In this document: positions 45,828 to 55,711 of the stretch, piece after piece
How positions within the stretch are numbered: the first letter of the stretch is position 1
Layout of the letters: each line of letters opens with the position of its first letter
Assembly (NCBI RefSeq): GCF_030013905.1
Contig: NZ_CP124862.1
Span: forward strand, 2,483,051-2,547,050
Direction of reading: 5' to 3'
Length of the DNA: 64,000 bases
Origin: Petroclostridium sp. X23
GTDB taxonomy: Bacteria > Bacillota > Clostridia > SK-Y3
Position numbers and translations under genes: made by a program
Notes under the pieces: generated by a model
Told to the model about the DNA's origin: nothing
The model's database searches: none
What the model saw: only the letters and a program-made list of their open reading frames with translations

Positions 45828-46823
45828 TTATTGATGTTCCGGTAAGGTAATAATAAATTCTGTGCCTTGCTTTTCCTTACTTCTGACCTGTATATTCCCA
45901 CCGTGCTCCTTGATAATCCCATATACGATGGATAACCCAAGCCCCGTACCTCCAAAGGCTTGATTTGTGGTAAAGAAGGGATTAAAAATTTTATTTAAAT
46001 TCTTCTCACCTATACCGCACCCGTTATCCCTTACGCTAATGGATAAGGTATTCATACCCTCTCTCTTTACATCTATTTCCACAAACCCTGATTTACTAGA
46101 ATCAGATACTTTAATGGCTGTAATGGAGTTTAAAAACAAGTTGATAAAAATCTGTTCCATCTGTTGTCGGGATCCATTAATAAAAAACCTGTCCTTATCA
46201 ATATTGTTAAAGTAGTTTATCTTATTTCTGATAAATTCATTTTTTATCAGCTTGTAAACTTCAATAAAACATCCATACAAGTCAAAGACTTCATAGGCCA
46301 CCTTCTCCTGCCTTGAAAAAAATTTCAATCCGCTGACAATATCCATAATCCTGTCAGTACCCTTATGCATTGACTCTAAAGTATCCTTAAACTCATCAAC
46401 ATATGGAATAAATCTGTCACTATTCATCACATTGGTATTTTCTATTATATTCCAATATTTTTGCAGCAGCTCAATATTTGCCCGAATATAAGTGGTCGGA
46501 TTGTTGATCTCATGAGCTACACCTGCAACCAATTGACCTAAAGAGGCCATTTTATCCGCCTGGATTAACGCTTGTTCCTGTGCCTTAATTTTTTCAATCT
46601 GTTCCTTGTTTGATTTTCTTAATTTTTCTAAAAATTCTGCCTTTTGCTTATCATTTATTTGAAGCTCATTACTGCTTTTTTCAAACTCCTGTATGAGTGC
46701 GAGAACCCCGGTATTGGTTTCCATCAATTCTTCGGTTAGCTCCTTGACTTCTCTTTTAAGGCTCTTATTCTCTTCGTTCAATTTATGAAACAGCAGGTAA
46801 TAAAGCAAATATTCTCTACTCAT
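45828..46823 (-). CDS. soluble coiled-coil histidine kinase
   Basis: 331 residues, no membrane segment. The N-terminal 100 residues are a long coiled coil with no PAS or GAF domain; then HisKA of the NtrB type (ASLGQLVAGVAHEINNPTTYI) and a HATPase domain (NLFLNSITAI, DNGCGIG, FFTTNQAFGGTGLGLSI). Input probably comes from a partner protein through the coiled coil. GGTG precedes the ATG. Confidence 0.9.
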   Translation of the reverse strand: MSREYLLYYLLFHKLNEENKSLKREVKELTEELMETNTGVLALIQEFEKSSNELQINDKQKAEFLEKLRKSNKEQIEKIKAQEQALIQADKMASLGQLVAGVAHEINNPTTYIRANIELLQKYWNIIENTNVMNSDRFIPYVDEFKDTLESMHKGTDRIMDIVSGLKFFSRQEKVAYEVFDLYGCFIEVYKLIKNEFIRNKINYFNNIDKDRFFINGSRQQMEQIFINLFLNSITAIKVSDSSKSGFVEIDVKREGMNTLSISVRDNGCGIGEKNLNKIFNPFFTTNQAFGGTGLGLSIVYGIIKEHGGNIQVRSKEKQGTEFIITLPEHQ

Positions 46824-46834
46824 GGAATCACCGC

Positions 46835-47869
46835 TTACAGAACCGCGACCAGCATTGTCGCATCATCGTTTTGCCTTGCATGCTCCTTGAAAACCGTACT
46901 GCATAATACTGATGGACTATTTATGATACCATGGGAATAACGATCTATTTCCCATTTGGAGGAGATACCATCTGAACATAATACCAGTATATCCCCTTTA
47001 TTATAATTATGTTTTCTAGCTTTACAGCTTCCGCGGTATGCTCCAACATAACCATTATAAGACAGCAGTTTCTCGGTTGTACCCCCTGCTATATACCTGC
47101 AGTCGATATTACCAATAGATATCATTTCAAACTCATTTATGAATTTATAGATTATAACTAGAGCTACAACAGCTCCTCTTGTATTCTTCAGTGCCATATT
47201 CATGTTTCTTATAATTTCATCAATAGAACAATGTATATTCTCATCGATTATTTTTACAGCACGGCTTGCGGCTTCGTGTGCTTCCATTCCATGGCCCAGG
47301 CCATCAACAACAGCGATAATCTCTCTATCCCCAAAACCCTTTGTATAGTAGCAGTCACCGTTTACTGAAAAACCAGTATGTGGCCTGCTCATCACACTAA
47401 CTTTAATTTCGGAACTGCCTGTTCCTGATGCATCAATTGATGTGAATCTCCATTTTCTTACTGTTATCATCGTACCCGCCAGCATACCTTTGTTTTCAAT
47501 ATCTTTTGTATTTGATCTAATCTCAAAAAAGTCACTAAAGCGTCTTATAGCTCCAAATCCACCGCCCATTGTACCTTTACTGGACACGCCATCTTTTAAC
47601 ACCTCATCGATATCTTCAATTCCCGGACCCTTATCCTCTGCAACGATTTCGATTCCAACCCTGCTTCTCTCAGTAATCTCAAAAAACCGAATCTTTCCAT
47701 CCACTGCATTATGTTTAATAATATTACTGCACAGTTCGCTTACAACAATAGAAACCTCTGAGATTTCCTTATCGGAAAAATTAAGACTCTTCATCTTGTC
47801 TGCTATCTGCCTTCTTATAAATCCTATGTCATACGTGCCCCGCACTTCATATTCATTAATAGGGTCCAC
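46835..47869 (-). CDS. RsbT-like ATPase fused to PP2C/SpoIIE-type phosphatase
   Basis: 344 residues from a GTG. Residues 1-135 form a GHKL anti-sigma-factor-kinase domain (VVSELCSNIIKHN, EDKGPGI, GGGFGAIRR). Residues about 150-344 form a PPM phosphatase like RsbX/SpoIIE (FSVNGDCYYTKGF, AVVDGLGHGMEA, LCSDGIS, HARQNDDATML). This matches the known 'ATP-binding SpoIIE family phosphatase' layout found in stressosome modules, where it resets phosphorylated RsbS/RsbR. It starts 4 bases after RsbT. Confidence 0.85.
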   Translation of the reverse strand: MDPINEYEVRGTYDIGFIRRQIADKMKSLNFSDKEISEVSIVVSELCSNIIKHNAVDGKIRFFEITERSRVGIEIVAEDKGPGIEDIDEVLKDGVSSKGTMGGGFGAIRRFSDFFEIRSNTKDIENKGMLAGTMITVRKWRFTSIDASGTGSSEIKVSVMSRPHTGFSVNGDCYYTKGFGDREIIAVVDGLGHGMEAHEAASRAVKIIDENIHCSIDEIIRNMNMALKNTRGAVVALVIIYKFINEFEMISIGNIDCRYIAGGTTEKLLSYNGYVGAYRGSCKARKHNYNKGDILVLCSDGISSKWEIDRYSHGIINSPSVLCSTVFKEHARQNDDATMLVAVL

Positions 47870-47873
47870 CTCC

Positions 47874-48269
47874 CTAAAGCCACTTTTTGATTATAATTTT
47901 TGTTCCCTTACCTGGTTGTGAGGTAATGCTGAAATCATCCATTAACCTTTTACTCCCCGGAAGTCCCAACCCCATTCCTTTACCTGTAGTATAACCTTCA
48001 CTTAAAGCCTTCTCTACATCCGGTATTCCCGGGCCTTCATCATGGAAAGAAATCATCAAACCTCGTTTTGTACTATTGGATACAATCTCGATAGTTACAG
48101 TACCGGTAGAAGCATATTCATAAATATTTCTTGATAACTCACTGACAGCAGTAATGATCCTTGTCTGATCTGTAATACTAAACTTCATGTTCTTTGCTGC
48201 TTCCCGCGCTCTTTGCCTGGCTATCACGATATCCTTCTCATCTTTTATGTGAATTTCGAATAATATCAT
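47874..48269 (-). CDS. rsbT: RsbT-type serine/threonine switch kinase
   Basis: 131 residues of a GHKL domain: ITAVSELSRNIYEYA (N-box), FHDEGPGIPD (G1) and TGKGMGLGLPGSKRLMD (G2). The IYEYA form is diagnostic of the RsbT group. In stressosomes it is held by RsbR/RsbS, phosphorylates them, and is released to a downstream target. The ATG directly follows the RsbS stop (TAAATG). Confidence 0.9.
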   Translation of the reverse strand: MILFEIHIKDEKDIVIARQRAREAAKNMKFSITDQTRIITAVSELSRNIYEYASTGTVTIEIVSNSTKRGLMISFHDEGPGIPDVEKALSEGYTTGKGMGLGLPGSKRLMDDFSITSQPGKGTKIIIKKWL

Positions 48270-48680
48270 TTAATCCACTCCCTGTTCATCCAGGTCTTCG
48301 GAGAACATTTCTTCAATATCACCGGCTTTTATGTGATCTTCAAGTATTTTAATTCCTAAATCTGCATTTAGAGCAATTTCTACGCCATCAATATCCAGAC
48401 CTAACTCTACCAGGGTTATTGCAACATACGGCTTCATACCGGTCAAAACAGCTTTCGCTCCCAAAAGTTGTACCATTTTTACCGTCTCGGTAATAATCCT
48501 TCCCAGATAGGAATCGACAATGTCCAGCAGTGAAATGTCAAGAAGTATTCCCTTAGCACCGGTTGTATATATTTTATCAAGAACACTCTGTTGAAGCGAC
48601 AGAGCCATTTTGTCATTAATATCTCCTTGAAGAGAGATTATCAATATTTTATTAATAAAAATTAGAGGGATACTATTCAT
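48270..48680 (-). CDS. rsbS: RsbS-type STAS scaffold protein
   Basis: About 136 residues from the ATG at 48680 (GGAG 9 bases upstream; an ATG at 48695 would add five). Single STAS domain with IPLIFINKILIISLQGDI and LDIVDSYLGRII, the Ser of VDS matching the phosphorylated Ser59 of B. subtilis RsbS. An acidic tail of about 20 residues extends beyond the usual end. Confidence 0.88.
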   Translation of the reverse strand: MNSIPLIFINKILIISLQGDINDKMALSLQQSVLDKIYTTGAKGILLDISLLDIVDSYLGRIITETVKMVQLLGAKAVLTGMKPYVAITLVELGLDIDGVEIALNADLGIKILEDHIKAGDIEEMFSEDLDEQGVD

Positions 48681-48705
48681 CTCTTCATGCTCCATTCCAT
48701 TTAAT

Positions 48706-49569
48706 TTACTTCACCAGCCTGACGACCTTAAATCCTGCCAATTCCATAGCCAGCTTTATACCATCGGCCATCACAGCTCTGGTAGTAATACCCGACAGGT
48801 CTACTCCCAGGTGAATCATGGTTTGGGCTATAACCGGGCTGATTCCGGTAATAATGAGTTCTGCTCCAAGAAGCCTTGTGGCGCTTGCTGTTTTCAACAA
48901 ATGATTTGCCACCAGCGTATCCACTGTAGGGATGCCGGTTATATCAATAATGGCAACCTTCGACGAAGTAGAAACAATCATTTCAAGAAGCTTTTCCATA
49001 ATCATCTGTGTTCTTTTACTATCCAGGGTCCCAATCAGGGGTATGGCTAAAATACCTTCCCATACCTGTATTACAGGCGTGGATAATTCTAACATGTCCT
49101 GCTGCTGGCGGAGGATGATTTCTTCACGTTCCTTTACATATAGATCAAAAGTAAATAAGCCCATTTTATCAAGAACTTCGGAAATTCTAACGGTCTCCTT
49201 ATACAGACTTGTATTGTCGTCGCAGTCTATTTTATTTAGTTCATCAAAAATAATATTCTTTAGTGAAAATATAAAGTTGCTGACCTCAACTTGACCTAGA
49301 CCTTTGGATACAGTAATTTTGGAATAATCCGACAGAATTTTTTTCACATTATTAAGTTCTATTGATTTTAACGCCACATCCCCTTCATATTCTATAAACT
49401 TTAAAAATGCCGTAACAATTTTGTCGCAAAGACTGTTTATTTCATTTTCAGAAAACAGTCCTTTCTTAATCAGCGATTTCCGATGGATGTATTCAATCCA
49501 ATTTCCCGTTAAGCTGTCTTTTAATTGCTTCAATACTGTGTTCGTTTTTTTGCTGGCTAAGTTATCCAT
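48706..49569 (-). CDS. rsbR: RsbR-type stressosome sensor (RsbRD_N-STAS)
   Basis: 287 residues. The N-terminal helical domain (about 1-155, RsbRD_N-like) is the sensory part, then a linker helix and a STAS domain (IQVWEGILAIPLIGTLDSKR, DITGIPTVDTLVANHL, with Thr residues where RsbR is phosphorylated). Only one RsbR paralogue is present, so the core may be homotypic. AGGAGG precedes the ATG; it lies 9 bases after CheB's stop, merging the stressosome into the che operon. Confidence 0.88.
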   Translation of the reverse strand: MDNLASKKTNTVLKQLKDSLTGNWIEYIHRKSLIKKGLFSENEINSLCDKIVTAFLKFIEYEGDVALKSIELNNVKKILSDYSKITVSKGLGQVEVSNFIFSLKNIIFDELNKIDCDDNTSLYKETVRISEVLDKMGLFTFDLYVKEREEIILRQQQDMLELSTPVIQVWEGILAIPLIGTLDSKRTQMIMEKLLEMIVSTSSKVAIIDITGIPTVDTLVANHLLKTASATRLLGAELIITGISPVIAQTMIHLGVDLSGITTRAVMADGIKLAMELAGFKVVRLVK

Positions 49570-49578
49570 GTTTTCCTC

Positions 49579-50658
49579 CTATTTTCTTACCGCTTTTGTT
49601 ATAGCATCCGCAATTTTATAAGATGGTACCACAATTTCTGCGCCACCTCTTTCTATAGCCTCCCTCGGCATACCAAAAACCACTGCAGTAGATTCATCCT
49701 CCGCAATGGTCACACCTCCTGCTTTTCTAATCTTTACCATTGCGTCTGCCCCGTCATCCCCCATCCCTGTCATAAGGACTCCGATGACGTTCTGTCCCCC
49801 AAAAGTATCCAGTACCGATTCCATTGTCACATTTACAGAGGGCATGAAAACCGTTTGCGGGCTGCTCGGAAGCCTTATAGTTCCACCCTCTCCGCGAATT
49901 ACCATCTGGTATCCGCCTGGTGCCAAAAACCCCCTTCCGTTTTGCAGAACATCTCCGGCTTCTGCTTCCTTTACCGGAATCCTGCATGCAGCATTTAATC
50001 TCTTTGCAAAGGAAGAAGTAAAAGATGGAGGCATGTGCTGTATAATGATTACGGCCGCTCTCAGGTCCGGTGGAAGCATCGGCAGCACTTCCATAAGTGT
50101 ACCCGGCCCACCAGTAGAAATACCTATTACTACTACTTTTGTCAAATCTCCGCTTGTTTGCAAAACCGTTTTTTTTACAGGTATCGATATCTTAGGTGCT
50201 ACTGAAGAACTGCCGCGTCTTGTTGCCCTATCTCGTATATTTTTCTTGTTTACATTTTTATATGCCAGTTTCACTTTTTGGATAATTTCCCTGCCTACTA
50301 CATGCAGGTTGGAGGATACTGTTCCGGAGGGCTTTGTAACATAATCAAAAGCTCCGAGTTCCAAGGCTTCGAAAGTAGTCAACGCCCCCTCGGAAGTAAG
50401 TGAGCTTACCATTAAAACAGGTGTTTGAGGGTATTCGCTTAGTATATACTGTAGGGAGGTTAATCCGTCCATCACCGGCATATTAATATCCATGGTAACT
50501 ACGTCCGGATTTAAATCTTGGACTTTTTCGATAGCATCCTGTCCATCCCTGGCAGTACCTACGACTTCAAGAATTGGGTCAGTCATGATGATCTCTTTCA
50601 GCGATTTTCGCATCAGAGCAGAATCATCTACAATCAGCACTTTTATTTTGTCGCTCAC
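49579..50658 (-). CDS. cheB: CheB chemoreceptor methylesterase
   Basis: 359 residues from a GTG at 50658 (a GTG at 50667 is also possible). N-terminal receiver (LIVDDSALMRKSL, VVTMDINMPVMDG, TKPSG) and C-terminal esterase with catalytic Ser in GISTGGPGTL, His in IQHMPPSFT and Asp in GMGDDGADAM. All catalytic residues present. It should demethylate or deamidate the MCP and receive phosphate from CheA. Confidence 0.95.
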   Translation of the reverse strand: MSDKIKVLIVDDSALMRKSLKEIIMTDPILEVVGTARDGQDAIEKVQDLNPDVVTMDINMPVMDGLTSLQYILSEYPQTPVLMVSSLTSEGALTTFEALELGAFDYVTKPSGTVSSNLHVVGREIIQKVKLAYKNVNKKNIRDRATRRGSSSVAPKISIPVKKTVLQTSGDLTKVVVIGISTGGPGTLMEVLPMLPPDLRAAVIIIQHMPPSFTSSFAKRLNAACRIPVKEAEAGDVLQNGRGFLAPGGYQMVIRGEGGTIRLPSSPQTVFMPSVNVTMESVLDTFGGQNVIGVLMTGMGDDGADAMVKIRKAGGVTIAEDESTAVVFGMPREAIERGGAEIVVPSYKIADAITKAVRK

Positions 50659-50753
50659 AAAGTTCACCTACCACCTTTTTTAAGATAAATAGGGCTAAAC
50701 CCCCGGAGCATAAAACTTGTATGACCCCGGGGAAATGCCCGAAAATCTGAAAC

Positions 50754-52229
50754 TTAACTGAAACTCAATATTTTGCCAATATCCAGAATCAGAATCATCC
50801 TTTTGCCGCTATCGAGTTTCCCGACACCTTCTACATAGTCACTGTCAATGCCGCTGCTTAAAATATCCGGCGGCTCTTCAATCAACGTCTTCTCAAATCT
50901 TAGTACTTCTGAGACCGAATCTACCACAATTCCGGTTCGCTTTCCATTGAAATCCACGATGATAATCCTTGTGGCATCCGTTACTTCCTTCTCACTAAGA
51001 TTAAAGAGTTTTCGCAAATCCAGAGCAGGGATTACATTGCCTCTAAGGTTTACTATACCCTCAATATAATAAGGTGCCCTGGGTATTTTGGTCACTTCCG
51101 TCATCCTGTTGATTTCCTGTACATTTGCTATTTTTATTCCATACTCTTCCAGACCAATTTTAAAAGTCACCAGTTGCTCTTCATCAAGGATTTGACCTGT
51201 AATGCTCTTCTCCTCTGTTTGCTCTTCACAAGCTCCCGTATTACCGGTTATTGCACAGACTTCATCAGCAGAAATCAGTTTTGAAGGTTCAAGCATCAGA
51301 ATCATTCTTTGACCGTTATTGAGTTTTGCCACGCCCTTAAGCTGTTCCCCGCTCTGTATGGAGAATTTGGGCGGAGGCTGGATTGTATTTGACTGTACTC
51401 TCAGAACCTCCGAAATCTTGTCCACCATGATTCCTGCTGTAAACCTTCCCATATCCACCACAAGTATTCTCGTGTGGTCATTCATTTCCACATGTTTCAT
51501 TCCGAAATAAGTTCTTAGGTTTATAATCGGAAGCAAATTATTGCGTATGGAAACTACTCCCTCAATATAGGCTTCACAATTTGGAACCTTTACAATTTGA
51601 GGCACACGGATAATTTCTTTAACCTTCATAATTCCAATCGCGTATTCTTCTTTGTCTAATAGGAACGAAACCAGTTGTTCCTCGTCTATGGACTCTGCTC
51701 CGGAACTATTTGTCATAACACTATTCTTTTGCAGGTTTTCATTATAATTGTTTATCCGTTCTTTCCCGACAGTATTGACTCTTAAAGCCTTTGCAACATC
51801 TAAAAGCATTATAAGCCTGTTTCCATTGTCCAGTTTCACAACACCGTTAAGGTAGTCAGAATCAAGATTTTTAACGATTTGTGGCGGCTCTTCAATATCT
51901 ACAGTATTTACCCTTATTACCTCGGATACCTTATCTACAATAACTCCAGTAGCCCTGCCTTCAACATCAATTACAAGCACCCTGCTGTTTTCATCCTTTA
52001 ATTTTCTTTCCAGACTAAACCGGGTTCTTCCGTCAATAATCGGCAAGACGTTGCCCCTTAAGTTGCAGGCCCCTTCGACATATCCAGGAGCATTCGGTAC
52101 CTTTGTGATATCAGGAACCCTGATGATTTCCTTCACATCCATGATATCAGCACCGAACTCATCCTCTCCAAGCAGGAAGGTAACTAGCTGGCGCTCTGTA
52201 AAGCTGGTATTATTTATACCAGAAGCCAT
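50754..52229 (-). CDS. triple-CheW scaffold protein
   Basis: 491 residues from the ATG at 52229 (GGAGGGG upstream). Three CheW domains (about 12-150, 185-325 and 352-491) each with 'VKEI(I)RVP' or 'VQEINRM', 'LRGNV(L/I)P' and 'GI(V/M)VD.(V/I)SEVLR'. The last domain pair most resembles the CheW array of 34914. It lies 18 bases after the MCP stop, so the two are produced together. Confidence 0.92.
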   Translation of the reverse strand: MASGINNTSFTERQLVTFLLGEDEFGADIMDVKEIIRVPDITKVPNAPGYVEGACNLRGNVLPIIDGRTRFSLERKLKDENSRVLVIDVEGRATGVIVDKVSEVIRVNTVDIEEPPQIVKNLDSDYLNGVVKLDNGNRLIMLLDVAKALRVNTVGKERINNYNENLQKNSVMTNSSGAESIDEEQLVSFLLDKEEYAIGIMKVKEIIRVPQIVKVPNCEAYIEGVVSIRNNLLPIINLRTYFGMKHVEMNDHTRILVVDMGRFTAGIMVDKISEVLRVQSNTIQPPPKFSIQSGEQLKGVAKLNNGQRMILMLEPSKLISADEVCAITGNTGACEEQTEEKSITGQILDEEQLVTFKIGLEEYGIKIANVQEINRMTEVTKIPRAPYYIEGIVNLRGNVIPALDLRKLFNLSEKEVTDATRIIIVDFNGKRTGIVVDSVSEVLRFEKTLIEEPPDILSSGIDSDYVEGVGKLDSGKRMILILDIGKILSFS

Positions 52230-52247
52230 AACTATCCCCTCCATTCT

Positions 52248-54191
52248 TTACATATTCTGAAGCTCATCAGCCAATCCGGATATCTCTTCAATCGCTTCTG
52301 CAAGCTCCTGCATCCCTTTTGCCTGTTCAGAGGCTGCGGTTGATGCCTGCTGTGCTCCACTGCTAGCCTCCTGAGCTGCTGCAGCAATTTGTTCAACACC
52401 CTTTCTTGCCTGTTCCAGAGCTACCATAGACTCTTCCGAGCCCTTCTGAATTTCCTTGGCTCCCGCAAGTATTTTCATCATATTCTCTACGATTAAATTC
52501 ATGTTGTGTGTTGTCTTCCTTGACTTTTCTACCTCTGCGAAAGAGGTTTTACTCGAAAGATCAATGTCGGCAGATACTCTTTGAATCTGGTTTTGTATGC
52601 CTCTTACAAGATCTTTAATTTTATCTGTGTTTTCTGCAGATTCATTGGCAAGTGCCCTTATATCCCCGGCAACTACAGAGAAGCCTCTGCCAAACTCGCC
52701 TGCTCTTGCTGCTTCAATAGAGCCGTTTACAGCCAACATGTTTGTCTGTATAGTGACATTCACTATGGCATCGACAATTTTATCGATCCTCCGGGTGGTT
52801 TCCTCAAGGCTCTTGATATTCCTGGCTGATACCACATTGGATTCAGCAGAAGATGAAATACCGGCAATCATGTTGTCAACCGCAGTTTTATTAGCCTCCA
52901 GCAGCTGCTGGAGTTCCGTGATCTTATCTCCTGAAAAGCCTGCTCTTTCATTCATTTGCTTTGCAGCTGCTGCAAGTCTTTCAGCCAGATTTGAAGCTTT
53001 ATCGGTAAGCTCCGCCTGAGCCTTGGCCCCTAAAGATATCTGCTCCATCGCTTTTAATATTTCAGCGGCTGTGGAGTTAGCCTCCTCCACGTTTGCAGAT
53101 AGTTCCTCCGAAGCTGCTGCCAGCGATTCAGAGGATTTCTGAGCATCTGTAGATACCTTGAGGTCTTCAGCCATTTGGGCCAAATCCCCAGCACCTGCAT
53201 TCAGCTCATTAAACGCCTTATTCTGCATCTGAATCGATTTTTCTACTTCCTCCGCAGCACTGCTTTGCTGCTCGGCAGCCGCTGCAATCTGCTCAGCGAT
53301 ACCCAGGAACTCCCCTGTTGCGTTGTTTGAATCGCTTGCATACTGGGTAACATCGGTAACACCCTTTTGCACCAATACAATTTCTTCATTGATCTTTATA
53401 AGGTCCGCAGTAGTTTTCTTTGCTTTCTCAACTTCATCATTGGCAGCCTTGCCCGCATTTTCGATATCTACAACGACAATCTTTACATTATCCTGTATTT
53501 CAGTAACCAATTCTCTAATATTTCTTGCAGATTTTTCGGAGGTTTCTGCCAGATTTCTCACTTCATCCGCAACAACCGCAAAGCCCTTTCCATGCTCACC
53601 TGCCCTAGCTGCTTCTATAGCGGCATTCAACGCAAGCAGGTTGGTCTGGTCAGCAATCCTGACAACTGCCTGTACAATTTCCCCAATTTCGTTGGACTGC
53701 TTCTCAAGGTCTCCTACCAACTTGACCGATTCCATATTAGTATCCGCTGATTCTTTAATCCCCTTGACCATTAACTCTATGTCATTTGTTGTATTCTCAA
53801 TAAGTTCCTTTGCGGTTTCAACTCTTTCCAAGGAATCCTTCGCATTTTTATCTGCTACAACTGATGACTTGTCTATCTGGTTGATGGCAGCTCTAGATTC
53901 TTCTGCTGCAGAAGATGCCTCATTTGCTCCCTTGGAAATTTGCTCCATTGTTGCGCCCAGTTCTTCAGCAGCGCTGCTGGCTTCTTCTATTCCTGACGCA
54001 AGCTGTTCCGTGGCTACTGCAATTCTTTCAGCCAACTGCTGCTGCTTAGCCAGTGTCCTGGCTTTCACCTTGTCCTGTGCCTGTTTTCTGGCAAGTTCTC
54101 TCTTTCTCTCCATTTCATCTGTTGCTGTTGATACATGTGCAGATCCTTTTGCAGTTCTGTCGTTTGAAGGCTTTGCAAGCTTTTTTTCCAT
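52248..54191 (-). CDS. soluble double-tip methyl-accepting chemotaxis protein
   Basis: 647 residues with no membrane segment, no HAMP and no recognised sensor domain; the whole chain is helical. Two MCP signalling tips are present 300 residues apart: [19 protein letters not shown] (about 182-200) and [19 protein letters not shown] (about 482-500), each followed by GFxVVAxxxRxLA. Ala/Glu/Ser-rich helices around them provide candidate methylation sites. The chain looks like two MCP cytoplasmic hairpins joined head to tail. It should cluster in the cytoplasm with CheA and the triple-CheW proteins; input may come through partners. Confidence 0.9.
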   Translation of the reverse strand: MEKKLAKPSNDRTAKGSAHVSTATDEMERKRELARKQAQDKVKARTLAKQQQLAERIAVATEQLASGIEEASSAAEELGATMEQISKGANEASSAAEESRAAINQIDKSSVVADKNAKDSLERVETAKELIENTTNDIELMVKGIKESADTNMESVKLVGDLEKQSNEIGEIVQAVVRIADQTNLLALNAAIEAARAGEHGKGFAVVADEVRNLAETSEKSARNIRELVTEIQDNVKIVVVDIENAGKAANDEVEKAKKTTADLIKINEEIVLVQKGVTDVTQYASDSNNATGEFLGIAEQIAAAAEQQSSAAEEVEKSIQMQNKAFNELNAGAGDLAQMAEDLKVSTDAQKSSESLAAASEELSANVEEANSTAAEILKAMEQISLGAKAQAELTDKASNLAERLAAAAKQMNERAGFSGDKITELQQLLEANKTAVDNMIAGISSSAESNVVSARNIKSLEETTRRIDKIVDAIVNVTIQTNMLAVNGSIEAARAGEFGRGFSVVAGDIRALANESAENTDKIKDLVRGIQNQIQRVSADIDLSSKTSFAEVEKSRKTTHNMNLIVENMMKILAGAKEIQKGSEESMVALEQARKGVEQIAAAAQEASSGAQQASTAASEQAKGMQELAEAIEEISGLADELQNM

Positions 54192-54321
54192 ACCAATTCA
54201 ACCTCCTAAAATTATTCACTGTTTTAATTGAAATGAATTTATTGATAAAATGTACTAAAATATAGACCATGCACTTCTCCATATTCCAAGCACATAATCA
54301 TCCGGTAAAAATAAAGCCATT

Positions 54322-54570
54322 TTAAGTCATTGAACTATCACTTCCATCATCCGGGCAGAAAATGATGTAATACATATTCACGCCATCCCCTGTAGGTTCG
54401 TTTCCCAAATAACCATCCCGGTGCAGCGGTACGATTTTCTGGCGGAGTTCTTCTATACTGCATATAATTCTGTTTTGCACAAGTATCCTGTGAATTTCCG
54501 CCAGCGTATTAACTTCAGATTCGCTGCTTTTTATGTATTTTAAGAATTCTTCATCCATCAGTTGGAGCAT
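54322..54570 (-). CDS. small protein of unknown function (82 aa), possibly winged-helix
   Basis: From an ATG with GGAGGG 9 bases upstream. The order helix-helix-helix then 'LHRDGYLGNEPTGDGVNMYYI' looks like a winged-helix fold but lacks a clear family match. It sits between a CheY and the MCP gene in the operon. The 130 bases after it show nothing. Confidence 0.55.
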   Translation of the reverse strand: MLQLMDEEFLKYIKSSESEVNTLAEIHRILVQNRIICSIEELRQKIVPLHRDGYLGNEPTGDGVNMYYIIFCPDDGSDSSMT

Positions 54571-54608
54571 TTAAATTACCCTCCTTCGAAATCTTTGTAT
54601 TGGTATGT

Positions 54609-54968
54609 TTACTTTTTAAATTTGGTCAGGCTTTTTATCACGACCTCTTCCTTATATGGTTTTACTATAAACCCTTTGGCTCCACTCAAAATCGCCTTTT
54701 GTACGTAAGACTCCTGCCCCATGGCAGAAACCATAATAACTACAGGTTTATGTTCCAATTTACAAATCTCCTGCATACACTGAATTCCATCCATTTCAGG
54801 CATGGTAATATCAAGTGTAACAATACTCGGATTCAGTTCCTGTATTTTCTTTAATGCTATCTTTCCGTTCTCCGCCTCACCAACAACATGAAATCCGTTT
54901 TTCTCCAGCATTTGTTTTAGCTGCATCCTGACAAAAGCAGCATCGTCTACAATCAATACAGATGTCAT
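54609..54968 (-). CDS. cheY: CheY-type receiver protein
   Basis: 119 residues: LIVDDAAFVRMQLK, IVTLDITMPEMDG, MVSAMGQE and VKPYKEE. Very close to canonical CheY (residues Phe14-Asp57-like region, Thr replaced by Ser). First intact gene of the core operon; an AAAGGGG box precedes the ATG. Confidence 0.92.
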   Translation of the reverse strand: MTSVLIVDDAAFVRMQLKQMLEKNGFHVVGEAENGKIALKKIQELNPSIVTLDITMPEMDGIQCMQEICKLEHKPVVIMVSAMGQESYVQKAILSGAKGFIVKPYKEEVVIKSLTKFKK

Positions 54969-54985
54969 AATAACCCCTTTCCAAG

Positions 54986-55005
54986 CAACAGGTAATACCC
55001 TGTTG
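54986..55005. promoter_or_regulatory. 7-bp inverted repeat in the leader of the core operon
   Basis: CAACAGG-TAATAC-CCTGTTG lies between the CheY ATG and a TATAAC candidate -10 (minus strand, near 55020). It could be an operator or a leader hairpin. The remainder of 55006-55379 shows nothing recognisable. Confidence 0.35.
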
Positions 55006-55379
55006 GTGCTATCTGTTATAATTCATTAATTATTAACCATATCCAGGCTTGCATTAATAGTTTCACATAACATTTTTACATAAAATGGTATCTATATTAA
55101 ATTATTTACATCTACAATATTTTCAATTTGGTACTGTTATCATCAAAAAGTAGTTATTCCTGATACTAAAGACACTCTAAAAACTTTTTGGCATAGCTAT
55201 CGTTTAGCCAAGTCATCTTTCAATTGATTCAATACGGATTTATGTCTACTTTACACTTATATTTGTATCTGCAATCCAATTGGTTATACTTCACTAAGTA
55301 TGCTAGATATAGAAACATGAAATGTACTAGCAACCAGGATATAGATATGCTTTTAAGATCATGTCCAAGGTTGATGCCG

Positions 55380-55627
55380 GACGTTCCTTCAGTTTGAAAT
55401 TATATTTGCGCATCCTTCACTTTAACGTAATCTCTCTGCATGAACCCAGGATGATATCTGAAAGATTTTCGCAATCTATAGATGTGCTGAAACAAAGTCT
55501 CTTCTGTAACATCCTCACGACGACAGATTTCCTTAATTGACATGCCTTGAAAACCCAGATCGTCTATGATCTCTATCGCAGATAAGATAATGCTTTCTCT
55601 TCGTTTTATGTAGCTGCTCACAACCAC
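55380..55627 (-). pseudogene. decayed TetR-family regulator, paralogue of the 59.1-kb gene
   Basis: The first 45 codons are a TetR helix-turn-helix (SYIKRRESIILSAIEIIDDLG, then FQGMSIKEICRREDVTEETLF) closely matching the intact TetR at 59055. The middle of the gene is missing, and sequence related to the intact gene's C-terminus (…LSDIILG…EITLK…) follows in a different frame. So an internal deletion plus a frameshift have destroyed it. Its promoter and operator remain. Confidence 0.75.
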
Positions 55628-55646
55628 ACACCCATGACGCCATCAG

Positions 55647-55711
55647 GCGAGCGTTCACTCACCCAATATATTCATGTACTCATTATATAGTCCTATAGTC
55701 CTACATGTCAA
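55647..55711 (-). promoter_or_regulatory. promoter and TetR operator of the decayed regulator
   Basis: On the minus strand TTGACA (55706-55711), 18 bases, TATAAT (55682-55687), then the inverted repeat GTGAGTGAACGCTCGC (55647-55662). The operator matches the one before the intact TetR gene. Between here and 55927 no gene is seen; direct repeats of GTCCTATAG flank the -35. Confidence 0.7.

Noticed and set aside
49706..50344. 212-codon plus-strand frame
   Set aside because: Antisense to cheB, whose catalytic motifs are all present on the minus strand.
53323..54231. 302-codon plus-strand frame
   Set aside because: Antisense to the MCP gene; Ser/Ala/Leu-rich shadow produced by the Ala/Glu-rich helices of the MCP.
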